A stretch of 64,000 nt of DNA from Guptibacillus hwajinpoensis (GTDB lineage: Bacteria; Bacillota; Bacilli; Bacillales; Guptibacillaceae). How positions within the stretch are numbered: position 1 is the first letter of the stretch; every line of letters begins with the position of its first letter. This document shows positions 34,193 through 42,714 of this stretch, one piece after another. Location: NCBI RefSeq assembly GCF_029277305.1, contig NZ_CP119526.1, one strand, 5' to 3'. Below the pieces are notes generated by a model. It was not told the origin of the DNA. It did not search any database and was given only the letters and a program-made list of their open reading frames with translations. A program made the position numbers and the translations under genes.

Positions 34193-34758
34193 TAGTAATA
34201 ATATGGCGGATAGTAAGGGTAATACGGGTATGGGCGATAGTAAGGGATTAGACTTAAAGCGGCAATACCAGCTAATGGAAAGAAAAATCGACCGAATCTA
34301 CGGTAGCGATATCTTCCATACTGCCTGTTCATATCCGGACCTTCATCTTCTTCAACTTCTTGAGGGATGATCATTGACATATGTTCATCATCAGAATCCA
34401 TTATAATACCTTCATACTCCATTCCATCCTGCATTTTAACTTTGGCATGGTAGTGACTGTAATGGTTACATAATTTTTTCATATCGCCTTTAAGCTCTTT
34501 TTCTTTACCATGCATCATAGCACCTTGAACGGCTTGGTTAGGCATATTACCCTGCATAGCACCTTGGACAGCTTGATTAGGCATGTTACCTTGCATAGCA
34601 CCTTGAACGGCTTGATTAGGCATATTACCCATCATAGCACCTTGAACAGCTTGATTAGGCATTCCTTGCATAGCACCTTGGACAGCCTGATTAGGCATGT
34701 TACCCTGCATAGCACCCTGTACACCTGGATTAGGCATGTGATTGCCGTACATGTTCAT
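34192..34758 (-). CDS. Repeat protein with Met/Gln/Ala-rich tandem units and a Tyr/Pro-rich tail
   Basis: 188 residues from the ATG after AAAGGAGG. Residues 9-85 hold six 12- to 13-residue units of the type MPNQAVQGAMQGN. A compact domain follows (KLCNHYSHYHAKVKMQDGM, IIMDSDDEHMSMIIPQ) that looks like a small LSM/Sm-type beta barrel. The end is PYYRPYPYYPYYPPYYY, like coat or exosporium proteins suited to tyrosine cross-linking. A spore-surface role is an inference; no sigma-K box could be fixed with certainty. Confidence 0.7.
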   Translation of the reverse strand: MNMYGNHMPNPGVQGAMQGNMPNQAVQGAMQGMPNQAVQGAMMGNMPNQAVQGAMQGNMPNQAVQGAMQGNMPNQAVQGAMMHGKEKELKGDMKKLCNHYSHYHAKVKMQDGMEYEGIIMDSDDEHMSMIIPQEVEEDEGPDMNRQYGRYRYRRFGRFFFPLAGIAALSLIPYYRPYPYYPYYPPYYY

Positions 34759-34926
34759 GAGTAATTCCTCCTTTACACAACACAGGATATTCACCCATAT
34801 CACATTCAGTTCCTATTATGTTTCAGGATAAGTGCCCAAATATGAGGACTTTAGCCTATCCTTCTTGAAATTTCCATAAATAAGCTATACGATAAGTTCA
34901 AATGACCTTAAATGTAGAGGTGTACG

Positions 34927-35631
34927 ATGAGTGGATTTTATTTAACAAGAACAGAAATGGGATCATTGTTGCAAGCGATACGGAATCAAGAAGCACCATT
35001 TCAGGTTATAGAAACAGCATGTAACCGATCAAGAAATTCAGCGGATATAAGTGAAATAATACCTAAGCTACCATCGATCTTTGGGAAGTTACTTAAACTA
35101 GGTAAGGAAGCATTTGGTTTATCGATTAATGAAATTGTTAGCCTTGGAAATCAACTGGAGTATGCTAGTTTCCGTTCAACAGCCGTTCAAAACTGGGTGA
35201 AGCGAGATATTAAGGATTGGATTGGATCGCCTCAGCTTGGTAAAAAATATTCCATAGAACAAGCCGCTATTTTATTTATCGTTGAGGATTTAAAGAACAC
35301 TCATGACTTTGAGAGCATACGTCTTTTACTGCGCTATGCTTTTAATAATCCAGCTGATCGAAATGATGATTTAATTGATCCTGTCATTTTCTATACGGCT
35401 TATGCTGAGCTTTTCGAAGCGATTCATTCTGAGTTAAATTTATCGAAGAATGACTTTACAGAGAAAGCAAGAGCGTTAACAATCATTTTTAACCACCTAA
35501 CGCTCAGTCAAAGGGAGGATATCGAGAAACTATTAATTTCTTCCGCGCTTTCTGTTCAGGGAGCTTATTATCAAACTCTGTCCAAACACTACCTTGAAGA
35601 GGTGTGGAAATGGAGCGGTGAGCATTTTTGA
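34927..35631 (+). CDS. DUF1836 family protein (YkrK-like)
   Basis: 234 residues, start after AGAGGTG. It carries the DUF1836 core: LPSIFGKLLKLGKEAFGLS, TAVQNWVKRDIKDWIG-type helix, GKKYSIEQAAILFIVEDLK. The helical MerR-like arrangement suggests DNA binding. In B. subtilis YkrK represses the membrane protease gene htpX; here no htpX is adjacent, although an M48 protease is encoded about 21 kb away at 12221. Confidence 0.82.
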   Translation: MSGFYLTRTEMGSLLQAIRNQEAPFQVIETACNRSRNSADISEIIPKLPSIFGKLLKLGKEAFGLSINEIVSLGNQLEYASFRSTAVQNWVKRDIKDWIGSPQLGKKYSIEQAAILFIVEDLKNTHDFESIRLLLRYAFNNPADRNDDLIDPVIFYTAYAELFEAIHSELNLSKNDFTEKARALTIIFNHLTLSQREDIEKLLISSALSVQGAYYQTLSKHYLEEVWKWSGEHF

Positions 35632-35676
35632 GTCGCGGACATGTTGCTCCAATCATCTAAGTGAGAGTTATTATGC

Positions 35677-35726
35677 AAAACAAAAACAAGCTGGCCCAGA
35701 TGTCATCGGCCAACTTGTTTTTGTTT
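35677..35726. terminator. Bidirectional intrinsic terminator
   Basis: AACAAAAACAAG-TGGCC pairs with GGCCA-CTTGTTTTTGTT between convergent genes. Confidence 0.88.
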
Positions 35727-36198
35727 ACTCAATCGTAAAATTGATGGTTTTCTTATAATCTCCTGCTCCTTCAGTAGCTAACCAAACGTCTAATGTATAG
35801 GTGCCTTTAGAAAGTTGATCAATCGTGATTGGATATTCTAGAATCTCAGCTTGTTTAACTTTAAGGACTTCTTCTTTTTTAACAAAACTTTTGTCAGCGG
35901 AGTACGTTTTAAGGTGTTCACCTTTTTCATTATAAAGCTTGTATTCGTATTTCTGACTACTTGGTAATGTGATTGTTTGAACCTGTTCCGTTTGATTCTG
36001 TATCGTATAAAGGAAAGTTGCTGTGCCATTCTCTTGTTCTTCAAACGTAAGGGAGGGCTCCATAGAACCGGCTACAATTCCAGAGGAACCAGATACCTGT
36101 TCACTTGTGTTATTGTTCGTGTTCATCGATGAATTCTCCTCTCCACAACCCGAAAGCATAAGGAGGACAATCGTTCCTACTGTAAAATACTTTACCAT
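35725..36198 (-). CDS. Lipoprotein with BsuPI proteinase-inhibitor domain
   Basis: 157 residues, start after AAGGAG. A lipoprotein signal ends in LSGC (lipid-bearing Cys near residue 18), followed by a Ser/Asn-rich linker and a BsuPI (IPI-like) domain from about 48 to 157 with LTFEEQENGTATFLYTIQN and LYNEKGEHLKTYS. BsuPI of B. subtilis inhibits the major intracellular protease, but many members are extracellular beta-sandwich lipoproteins of unknown role. Confidence 0.85.
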   Translation of the reverse strand: MVKYFTVGTIVLLMLSGCGEENSSMNTNNNTSEQVSGSSGIVAGSMEPSLTFEEQENGTATFLYTIQNQTEQVQTITLPSSQKYEYKLYNEKGEHLKTYSADKSFVKKEEVLKVKQAEILEYPITIDQLSKGTYTLDVWLATEGAGDYKKTINFTIE

Positions 36199-36371
36199 TT
36201 AATCACTCCTTTATTAGGTAGACGGTATAAGTGTGCATATGGTTACAGAATCACCATAATTAATTCAGAAAATACCTTCTACTGTTAGGGGTAATGTCTT
36301 GAAGGGGATAAATTGCTTTTTATAACGTATAATAGAGTAATAGCATATTCGTATAGAAGGAGTTAGATAGA

Positions 36372-36995
36372 ATGAAGCCATCGTTAGTAGATATTAATTC
36401 TAAAATACATGGCAGAGACGCAGGAGTACTCGGGAACGAACGTTTTTTTAAATTTGCTGTACTCCTACCTTTAATCGAGAAAAATGATGAGCTTCATGTT
36501 TTGTTTGAAGTGAGAGCCCATACTCTTAGAAGACAGCCTGGCGAAGTTTGTTTTCCAGGAGGCAAGGTCGATCGTCAAGATAATAGTCCTATGGATGCAG
36601 CAATAAGGGAAACGTGTGAAGAGCTTGGTGTGTTGGAGAATGAGGTAAGCATAACGGGAGAACTGGATTTTCTCGTTACGTCGTTTCAATCCATTGTTTA
36701 TCCATTTGTAGGTAATATTAAAGCAGGAACAGAGCTATCCTCTAATCCAGATGAGGTAGAAGAAGTATTTACCGTTCCGCTTAGTCATTTTATTCATCAT
36801 CCTCCTGAACGTCATGACATTCGCGTACATGTGAAACCAGATGAAAGCTTTCCCTTTCATCTTATCCCGAATGGGGAAGAGTATAACTGGTCATCTTCAG
36901 CGATGCCAGAGTTTTTCTATTACTATAAGGACTATGTGATTTGGGGAATGACAGCGAGAATTCTCTATCACTTTATCCATTTAATACAGGAATAG
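36372..36995 (+). CDS. NUDIX hydrolase (CoA pyrophosphatase-like)
   Basis: 207 residues, start after AAGGAG. The NUDIX box runs from GGKVDRQD to AAIRETCEELGV (near 60-82); the preceding LRRQPGEVCFPGG is the NudL/UPF0035 signature of CoA diphosphatases. It would hydrolyse CoA or its oxidised or acylated forms to phosphopantetheine and ADP. Monocistronic. Confidence 0.88.
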   Translation: MKPSLVDINSKIHGRDAGVLGNERFFKFAVLLPLIEKNDELHVLFEVRAHTLRRQPGEVCFPGGKVDRQDNSPMDAAIRETCEELGVLENEVSITGELDFLVTSFQSIVYPFVGNIKAGTELSSNPDEVEEVFTVPLSHFIHHPPERHDIRVHVKPDESFPFHLIPNGEEYNWSSSAMPEFFYYYKDYVIWGMTARILYHFIHLIQE

Positions 36996-37046
36996 CTGGA
37001 ACTAGATTTCCACTGAGTTCCTATTGCCAATTTTATAAAACATCGG

Positions 37047-37087
37047 TAAACTAGAAAAGGTCGATTTATGTCGGTTTTTCTAGTTTA
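37047..37087 (+). terminator. Inverted repeat after the NUDIX gene
   Basis: TAAACTAGAAAA and TTTTCTAGTTTA form a perfect 12-bp stem, with an inner CGAT/GTCG-like pair. Likely terminator, although the T-rich stretch is inside the stem. Confidence 0.55.
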
Positions 37088-37197
37088 TTTGTATTTAAAA
37101 CGACAAAAATGAGTACGCTTATTCGAATCAATTAAATGGATAAAAATTATGTGCAATACATAGAGAGAACGAAAGTAATCTAATAGGGGGAAACGTT

Positions 37198-37401
37198 ATG
37201 TTGTTAATTATCTTTGTTTTACTTGCCTGTTCACTTGGATTCTTTATTTACTCATATTTCGTTAAGGACTATGCTAAAGAGGTAAAAGGTCAAGTTGATG
37301 ATGTTTACATTAATTTGATGAGAGAGTTAAAAACAGTGAAACAGCGAACGGAAATGCTTGAAAGCAAAACAAAATCTGTTAGTGGTAGTCACAATGAGTA
37401 A
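37198..37401 (+). CDS. Small membrane-anchored protein (67 residues)
   Basis: Start after TAGGGGG. One N-terminal membrane segment (1-20), then a polar helical part with coiled-coil character (DDVYINLMRELKTVKQRTEMLES). It overlaps the next gene's ATG by eight bases, so the two are coupled. No family recognised; the partner is an MltG-like protein, suggesting a cell-envelope role. Confidence 0.68.
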   Translation: MLLIIFVLLACSLGFFIYSYFVKDYAKEVKGQVDDVYINLMRELKTVKQRTEMLESKTKSVSGSHNE

Positions 37402-37876
37402 GCAAGAAGCAAAAGGAATTGCTGCAGGTCTCTTGTTCGCTGCTATTCTTCTGACGGCATATTATTTCATGTTCTCAAACGTGACTGCTGAAGAAGAAAA
37501 TCAGCTGACCGATGCTGCTGTAGAGCAACGTCTTGAAGAAAACGGTATGGTTATGCTGAAGAAAGAAGAATATGATGCTCTAAATGAGCAAAAGATCACG
37601 ACTGATAAACAAAAGCAGGATGATAAAGAGTCCGAAGAAGAGAAAGAAGAAGAATCTGAATCGGACGAACCTAAGAAAGTAACATTTACGATCAATGAAG
37701 GTAGTACTAGTCTAGAAGTTGCTCAAAGTCTTGTAGATCAGAAACTAGTTAAGAAATCAGCTGACTTTATTGATACGCTTCAGGATATGAATAAGGAGAC
37801 AGCTGTTCAACCGGGGGAATATGAGCTTCAATCGGATATGTCAGCTGCTGAGATTGTAGATGAAATAACAAGGTAA
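37394..37876 (+). CDS. MltG/YceG-like N-terminal domain protein
   Basis: 160 residues from ATG 37394, inside the end of the previous gene; the frame is open upstream to 37358 without a ribosome site. One membrane segment (6-26), an acidic linker (KESEEEKEEESESDE), then a LysM-like MltG subdomain (FTINEGSTSLEVAQSLVDQK, QPGEYELQSDMSAAEIVDEI). The lytic transglycosylase catalytic domain of true MltG is missing, so it may bind peptidoglycan or act as a regulator. Confidence 0.75.
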   Translation: MSKQEAKGIAAGLLFAAILLTAYYFMFSNVTAEEENQLTDAAVEQRLEENGMVMLKKEEYDALNEQKITTDKQKQDDKESEEEKEEESESDEPKKVTFTINEGSTSLEVAQSLVDQKLVKKSADFIDTLQDMNKETAVQPGEYELQSDMSAAEIVDEITR

Positions 37877-37878
37877 TG

Positions 37879-37909
37879 AAAACACCCGGCACATAAGCCG
37901 GGTGTTTTT
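37879..37909. terminator. Intrinsic terminator between convergent genes
   Basis: AACACCCGGC pairs with GCCGGGTGTT over ACATAA, then TTTG; on the minus strand it is followed by TTTTC. Confidence 0.85.
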
Positions 37910-37917
37910 GTGTGTTT

Positions 37918-39150
37918 TTACTTTAGTTGAACTGCGTTTGGGGATTGGGGAACAGAGAGTTTCTCGTTAAGTGAATAGTTTCCAATTTGATCGAATCCTG
38001 TGTTCTCAAAGAGGATGGTCTTGTAATTATACTGAGATGCTGCAAGCATAATGGCTTCGATTGTCTGCATCGCTTCTTCTTCTGATTGGAATTTACTGTC
38101 TTTTGTAAAGGCGATTGTCGCTTCAGTTCCGTCACCTTCGAAAGAATAGATGGATACATCAGAAGGAAATGCTGATTTGTACCAAGTAGATTCTGGTGAG
38201 CCTTCTTTCATTTGGGAGAGGGCCACATCCAGCTGAGCTCCTTCTTCATTAAGAGCGGGACCTTCTACAAGGAATCGGTTTTCTGTAGATGTTTCATAAA
38301 GATAGTAAGGAGAAGGTTTAGTGTTAACGGACGTGTCAGGTGGTCCGAAATTCCCTAAGCTATAGCCTTCTTCTCCGTTTGTTTGCCAGTTTATTTCATC
38401 AGCATTTAGACTAGTAGCAAGTCGCTGGACGCTATCATTGATCATTATTGATTCATTTGAAGAAAGACTGTTACCAGGTTCATTGAAACTAGCAACTAGC
38501 GTTTTGGTTTCATTCTTCGTTACCACTTCAAATGTTGCATTGACTAATGGTGAGCTTTCTAAACCGTATTGTGATGCATCGAATGTAGAAAGGATGTCTC
38601 GAATGTTTTCTGACATTGCTTTACTGCTATCAATTTCAAATGTAAGTGGGACGAGAAGCAAACTCTCTGGATCTGGATATGAAAGAACGACGCTCTCACC
38701 ATCCGTTTGTTGGAGAGCTGGTATATAATAATCAAATTCCGTCTTTGCTTTAGGTAATGGTGGATCTTCTTCTTTCACGATTGTTGTATTTGCTGCTAAA
38801 TCATTTGAAGAATCTGATGGTGCTTCGGTTGCGTCTTCAGGCTGTGAATCGTCTTTAGGTGTAGCAGAGTCTGCTGATTGATTATTTTCGTTTGATTGCT
38901 CTGTAATTGCAAGATTAGTAGGACCGTCGTTTTGATTGAATAACCCTGGTGTAATGAGAGCAGCCAGTAGAATCACAAGCGCTGCTGCGAATGTCGGAAT
39001 AATCCATGGTGTTCTTTTCTTCTTTTTCTTTGTTCGTGACTGTGTAGGTTCATTCATTTTTTTCTGGATATTTTGATAGATGGTTTCTTTATTTCTTTGA
39101 TCTTTCAGTTCTGGTAGTTGGGAAAGCAGTGATTTTGTTTTATCACTCAT
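37918..39150 (-). CDS. rsiX: Anti-sigma-X factor, RsiX-like, with GerMN domain
   Basis: 410 residues. N-terminal cytosolic part (1-45, LLSQLPELKDQRNKETIYQNI, the RsiX opening) with a basic patch, one membrane segment (about 48-68), an acidic Ser/Asn/Asp-rich linker (70-130), then an extracytoplasmic part containing one or two GerMN-like domains (YPDPESLLLVPLTFEI). It overlaps the sigma gene by one base (TAATG). It should hold SigX inactive at the membrane until an envelope signal arrives. The linker is low-complexity and not conserved. Confidence 0.85.
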   Translation of the reverse strand: MSDKTKSLLSQLPELKDQRNKETIYQNIQKKMNEPTQSRTKKKKKRTPWIIPTFAAALVILLAALITPGLFNQNDGPTNLAITEQSNENNQSADSATPKDDSQPEDATEAPSDSSNDLAANTTIVKEEDPPLPKAKTEFDYYIPALQQTDGESVVLSYPDPESLLLVPLTFEIDSSKAMSENIRDILSTFDASQYGLESSPLVNATFEVVTKNETKTLVASFNEPGNSLSSNESIMINDSVQRLATSLNADEINWQTNGEEGYSLGNFGPPDTSVNTKPSPYYLYETSTENRFLVEGPALNEEGAQLDVALSQMKEGSPESTWYKSAFPSDVSIYSFEGDGTEATIAFTKDSKFQSEEEAMQTIEAIMLAASQYNYKTILFENTGFDQIGNYSLNEKLSVPQSPNAVQLK

Positions 39151-39683
39151 TATAATACCCCCTTTAATTGGCTAGTGGTCTTATCGTCAACGAGTTCACG
39201 AAGAGCTTTTATGGCTCTATGCTGAGTGGTTTTCACTTTACTTACACTCCAATTAAGAATTTCAGCTGTTTCATTGACAGATAATTCTTGAATGTAACGA
39301 AGAATGAGAACCTGTTGTTGATCTAAAGTACATTCTCTCAAACACTTGTAGACTCCCTGAACCTCTTCTTTTTGAACTAATATCTCATCAGGTAGTGGAG
39401 CGTTATCTTCTGTTTGTTGTTTATTGAAATCGAATTTACTTAGCCATCTAGAAGTTCTTCTGTTATGAGTTCGTAAGTAATCAATGGCTACATTTCTAGC
39501 AATGGCTAGAAGCCAGGTCTTTTCGTTGCTCCGTTCTTCGTAATTTTGATAAGAACGAAGCACTTTAATATAGACTTCTTGAACTAATTCTTCAGCTACT
39601 GCGCGGTTCTTAACCATATAGAAAATAAATTGAAATAAGTTCGTGTGGTAATGCTCATACAAACGGTCAAAAACGTTATCCAT
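39150..39683 (-). CDS. sigX: ECF sigma factor SigX
   Basis: 177 residues, start after GGGAGGG. Sigma region 2 (about 8-75, FQFIFYMVKNRAVAEELVQEVYIKVLRSY) and region 4 (about 115-165, LDQQQVLILRYIQELSVNETAEIL) are both complete. With an RsiX-type anti-sigma coupled behind it, this is SigX, which controls cell-surface charge and antimicrobial-peptide resistance genes in B. subtilis. A self-regulated promoter is visible upstream. Confidence 0.9.
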   Translation of the reverse strand: MDNVFDRLYEHYHTNLFQFIFYMVKNRAVAEELVQEVYIKVLRSYQNYEERSNEKTWLLAIARNVAIDYLRTHNRRTSRWLSKFDFNKQQTEDNAPLPDEILVQKEEVQGVYKCLRECTLDQQQVLILRYIQELSVNETAEILNWSVSKVKTTQHRAIKALRELVDDKTTSQLKGVL

Positions 39684-39714
39684 TCTACAACCCTCCCTCT
39701 CTCCTACCTAACAA

Positions 39715-39741
39715 CACGAGATTAGTAATTAAAAGGTTACA
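39715..39741 (-). promoter_or_regulatory. Candidate SigX autoregulatory promoter
   Basis: On the minus strand TGTAAC, 17-bp spacer, CGTG; the SigX consensus is TGTAAC with CGAC or CGTC. The last base deviates. It lies about 32 bp before the sigX start. Confidence 0.6.
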
Positions 39742-39887
39742 GTAAGATTACAAAAAGGGGTAGAGCTACTTTAACTTAATTGATAATTAGAAGTGATCTT
39801 GTAAACTTAAAATGAAGCAAAGTGTTTCAGTATTGTGCTGTTCTTCGATAGAATGGAATTTAGTTACAGTTTGAGAGGGGTTTTTGG

Positions 39888-41168
39888 ATGGGGCAATCTT
39901 CGTTGCATAAAAACTCGCCTTTTTTCTATGGGTGGTATATTGTTCTAGCGGCTGCAGTAGGTGTTTTCTTCTCAGGTCCTGGGCAAACTTATGCGGTATC
40001 TGTTTTTATTGATTATTATATTCAAGACTTTGGATGGAGTAGATCTCTCGTATCTGGTATTTATTCTTCAGCTACTCTTGCAGCGGGTCTATTATTATTT
40101 ATTGTTGGGAGAATGGTAGATAAGTATGGTCAAAGGCGAATGATGCTGATCATCGGATCATTGCTCGCAATTGCTTGCTTTTGGAATAGCTTTGTACTTG
40201 GTCCAGTGATGTTATTTATTGGTTTTTTCATGTTGCGTTTATTCGGACAGGGATCTATGACCTTAATTCCCAATACGCTTGTACCGCAGTGGTTTGTCGT
40301 TAAACGGGGGCGTGCTCTTAGTTTTATGGCGATTGGTGGGTTCTTAAGTTCAGCGTCTTTTCCTCCATTAAACACGTGGTTGATCGCTTCGTATGGTTGG
40401 GAAAATGCATGGAGAATACTGGGCTCAGCACTCGTACTTATTTTACTTCCTATAGTCTATTTTCTTGTTAAAAATAAGCCTGAAGACATTGGACTTCTAC
40501 CAGATAATGCTGTTTCTAAAAAGAGATTAGCAGAGCGTAAAGAAGAGAAGATGGATGAAGAGGACGAGGAAGAAGGTTTTGAAACAAATTGGACAGTGAA
40601 AGAAGCGATGAGAACAAGAGCTTTCTGGTTTATTCTCTTTTGTGTGAGTATCCCTGCCCTTGTGAATACGGGGCTAACTTTTCACTTATTTTCCATTCTA
40701 GGAGAACAGGGAGTGCCAGGTAGCACCGCAGCCCTAATTCTAAGTATCATGGCTATAGTTGGTTTTCCTGTTACAATGGTGTCAGGTTTTATTCTTGAAA
40801 GAGTGAACGTACATATCGTATTAGGGCTGTCATTTATAGGGCAGATCATTTTTATCTTATTACTTACACAGGTGAATACGTATATTCTTGCAATTGGATT
40901 CGCGGTTCTGTGGGGAATCATTGGTGGTATTGAACGGATAACACTTAATATTATTTGGCCGAATTATTTCGGAAGAGAGCATCTTGGTAGTATTAAAGGT
41001 ATTGCCACGACAACGATGGTTATCGGCTCCGCTTTTGGACCGCTACCGTTTGGGATCGCGTATGATGTTTTTGGCGGCTATACCGAAATTCTTTTGATCA
41101 TATTGATTTTCCCTATCCTTGGGACCCTTGCTGCATTTTTGTCTCCTCCACCAAAAAAGACAGCATAA
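39888..41168 (+). CDS. MFS transporter (OFA/monocarboxylate-like)
   Basis: 426 residues with twelve predicted membrane segments, start after GAGAGGGG. MFS motif A variant GRMVDKYGQRRMM between segments 2 and 3; a charged central loop (KKRLAERKEEKMDEEDEEEG) separates the halves. The opening FYGWYIVLAAAVGVFFSGPGQ is typical of the oxalate/formate antiporter family and monocarboxylate carriers. Substrate unknown. Monocistronic with terminator. Confidence 0.88.
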   Translation: MGQSSLHKNSPFFYGWYIVLAAAVGVFFSGPGQTYAVSVFIDYYIQDFGWSRSLVSGIYSSATLAAGLLLFIVGRMVDKYGQRRMMLIIGSLLAIACFWNSFVLGPVMLFIGFFMLRLFGQGSMTLIPNTLVPQWFVVKRGRALSFMAIGGFLSSASFPPLNTWLIASYGWENAWRILGSALVLILLPIVYFLVKNKPEDIGLLPDNAVSKKRLAERKEEKMDEEDEEEGFETNWTVKEAMRTRAFWFILFCVSIPALVNTGLTFHLFSILGEQGVPGSTAALILSIMAIVGFPVTMVSGFILERVNVHIVLGLSFIGQIIFILLLTQVNTYILAIGFAVLWGIIGGIERITLNIIWPNYFGREHLGSIKGIATTTMVIGSAFGPLPFGIAYDVFGGYTEILLIILIFPILGTLAAFLSPPPKKTA

Positions 41169-41169
41169 T

Positions 41170-41205
41170 AAAACGCTTCTTCTGGGTACCCGGAAGGAGC
41201 GTTTT
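41170..41205. terminator. Intrinsic terminator between convergent genes
   Basis: AAAACGCT-CTTC pairs with GGAG-AGCGTTTT (two interruptions), with T runs on both strands. Confidence 0.85.
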
Positions 41206-41742
41206 CTACTGAAAAAGGGAATAAACAAGAACATGATAGTACTGTTTTCTTAAATAGACATGATCTCTAAAAGTTCCTTCTTTTTGAAAACCGAGTTGTT
41301 CAAGACGCTTAACCGCAGCGTGATTATTCTCAATGGTTTGAGCATATATTTTGTGAAGATGCATGTGGCGGAAGCCGTAGTTAATGACTGCTTTTGCTGC
41401 TTCTAGCCCATAGCCATCTCTCCAGAATTCTCTTGAAAGGATTGCACCCATTTCAGCCTTGGAAGAAGTTCGGTCCCAATTCTGAAAGCCAGCTGTTCCA
41501 ATTAGATCCATCGATTCCTTTAGCCGTACCCCCCACCGAATTGTATTCGTTGTCGAAATGGAAGTTACATCTTTAAATGCACTAATATAGTGTTGGGCTT
41601 GTGTTGCTGTCTTCATCACTTTCCCGCCGTCATAATAAGTAACAAGAGGGTCTGAGAAGATCGAAAGTAGTGAATCGCGATCTTCTGACTTTAGAGCTGT
41701 TAACGTTAGTCGTTTTGTATGAAGCACTGGAAAAGTCTGCAT
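41206..41742 (-). CDS. GNAT family N-acetyltransferase (RimJ-like)
   Basis: 178 residues. Features: LHTKRLTLTALKSEDRDSLLSIF, acetyl-CoA loop LSREFWRDGYGLEAAKAVINYGF, HKIYAQTIENNHAAVKRLEQLGFQKEGTFRD, the standard RimJ/RimL pattern. It is similar in layout to the GNAT at 17803 (both continue to a YADGDP-like D/Y segment), suggesting paralogues. Substrate unknown. Confidence 0.87.
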   Translation of the reverse strand: MQTFPVLHTKRLTLTALKSEDRDSLLSIFSDPLVTYYDGGKVMKTATQAQHYISAFKDVTSISTTNTIRWGVRLKESMDLIGTAGFQNWDRTSSKAEMGAILSREFWRDGYGLEAAKAVINYGFRHMHLHKIYAQTIENNHAAVKRLEQLGFQKEGTFRDHVYLRKQYYHVLVYSLFQ

Positions 41743-41835
41743 TGATTACACTCACCACCATTTTTCTATAGCATATGCACAGAAAATGAGGGTGTAGAGG
41801 GCGGATGACGATGAGCTAAGCCCGAATCGACATGT

Positions 41836-42714
41836 TTATGGAATAGGAAAGCGAACTGTAATATAGTTCTTAATCCATTCACTTTGATTTGTTTCATAAT
41901 CTTCGACTGAAAGAGTTGAGCGTTTAAGACTCTCATCGAAAAGAATGATTCGTCTATTTTCTTCAGATCGAGGCAGGGTAAATTGGTATAGATAAGAAAA
42001 GCCAGGCCTTGTTGCAGGAACCATTAAATAGGGCATTCGAGTGGCGCCAGGACGTCTTCTTAATGCAAGAGCTTCAATCATTCCTTCAAGTGATCGAAAC
42101 CCTAGTCCGTGCCCAAAAAAAGTCCCATCGCCTAAGTCAACAACGTTCTCACCTTGCCACTCTGGAGTTAGCGGGTTTACATCTGGGTTTTTGACATAAC
42201 GAATATCACCAGGTAGATAATCTGGAGGGACATTATGCACGATCTGTAAATCTTGATCAAATTTCCATCCCCACAAACGAATGTTAGCAAACAAGCGATT
42301 AAATTGTTCAGGAGGAACCATCTTGATCGTTGCTCGGTATAAAATGATGATCATTGCCGTAGCGCATTCGAATGCGTATTGCCTTCCATTTCTGTAGATA
42401 TCGAGAATAGCTTCAGAAGCTGGAACACCCATTTTAAGTTGAAAGGCACCATCGGGGAACAGTTTCCAAAACATTGGATTGCAGCGTGAACGATAGAAGT
42501 CAGCAAATTGCACACCGCTATAATAGAGTTCTCGCGAGCTATCTATGATTGCAACTCGAAACCGAACTTCAAAAAACAACGCATCAAACGTTCGAAAAGA
42601 ATAGTTGAAATGGCTATCGTACATGACGGTAAGAATCGTCTGTTCCAGGGGACTTTGTAAGCCTGCGTTCATAATTTCTTCCTTCTTTTTTTGGCTACCT
42701 CCTATGATGATCAT
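41836..42714 (-). CDS. tgl: Protein-glutamine gamma-glutamyltransferase (spore coat transglutaminase)
   Basis: 292 residues from the ATG seven bases after GAGGAGG; an in-frame TTG at 42729 includes that site and is not the start. The catalytic Cys117 lies in YAFECATA, with the neighbouring Glu116, as in B. subtilis Tgl (Cys116, 245 residues). Other family stretches are YSGVQFADF, WQGENVVDLGDGTFFGHGLG. It cross-links coat proteins through epsilon-(gamma-glutamyl)lysine bonds. The protein is about 45 residues longer than B. subtilis Tgl, mainly at the C-terminus. Overlaps the upstream gene by 20 bp. Confidence 0.9.
   Translation of the reverse strand: MIIIGGSQKKKEEIMNAGLQSPLEQTILTVMYDSHFNYSFRTFDALFFEVRFRVAIIDSSRELYYSGVQFADFYRSRCNPMFWKLFPDGAFQLKMGVPASEAILDIYRNGRQYAFECATAMIIILYRATIKMVPPEQFNRLFANIRLWGWKFDQDLQIVHNVPPDYLPGDIRYVKNPDVNPLTPEWQGENVVDLGDGTFFGHGLGFRSLEGMIEALALRRRPGATRMPYLMVPATRPGFSYLYQFTLPRSEENRRIILFDESLKRSTLSVEDYETNQSEWIKNYITVRFPIP

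Noticed and set aside
34510..34764. Plus-strand open frame opposite the repeat protein
   Set aside because: It is the reverse of the tandem repeats (a His/Ser/Leu-rich product), without a ribosome site; the minus-strand frame has a strong one and an interpretable domain layout.
37358..37393. N-terminal extension of the MltG-like protein
   Set aside because: It would overlap the previous gene by 44 bases and has no ribosome site; the ATG at 37394 is coupled to the previous stop.
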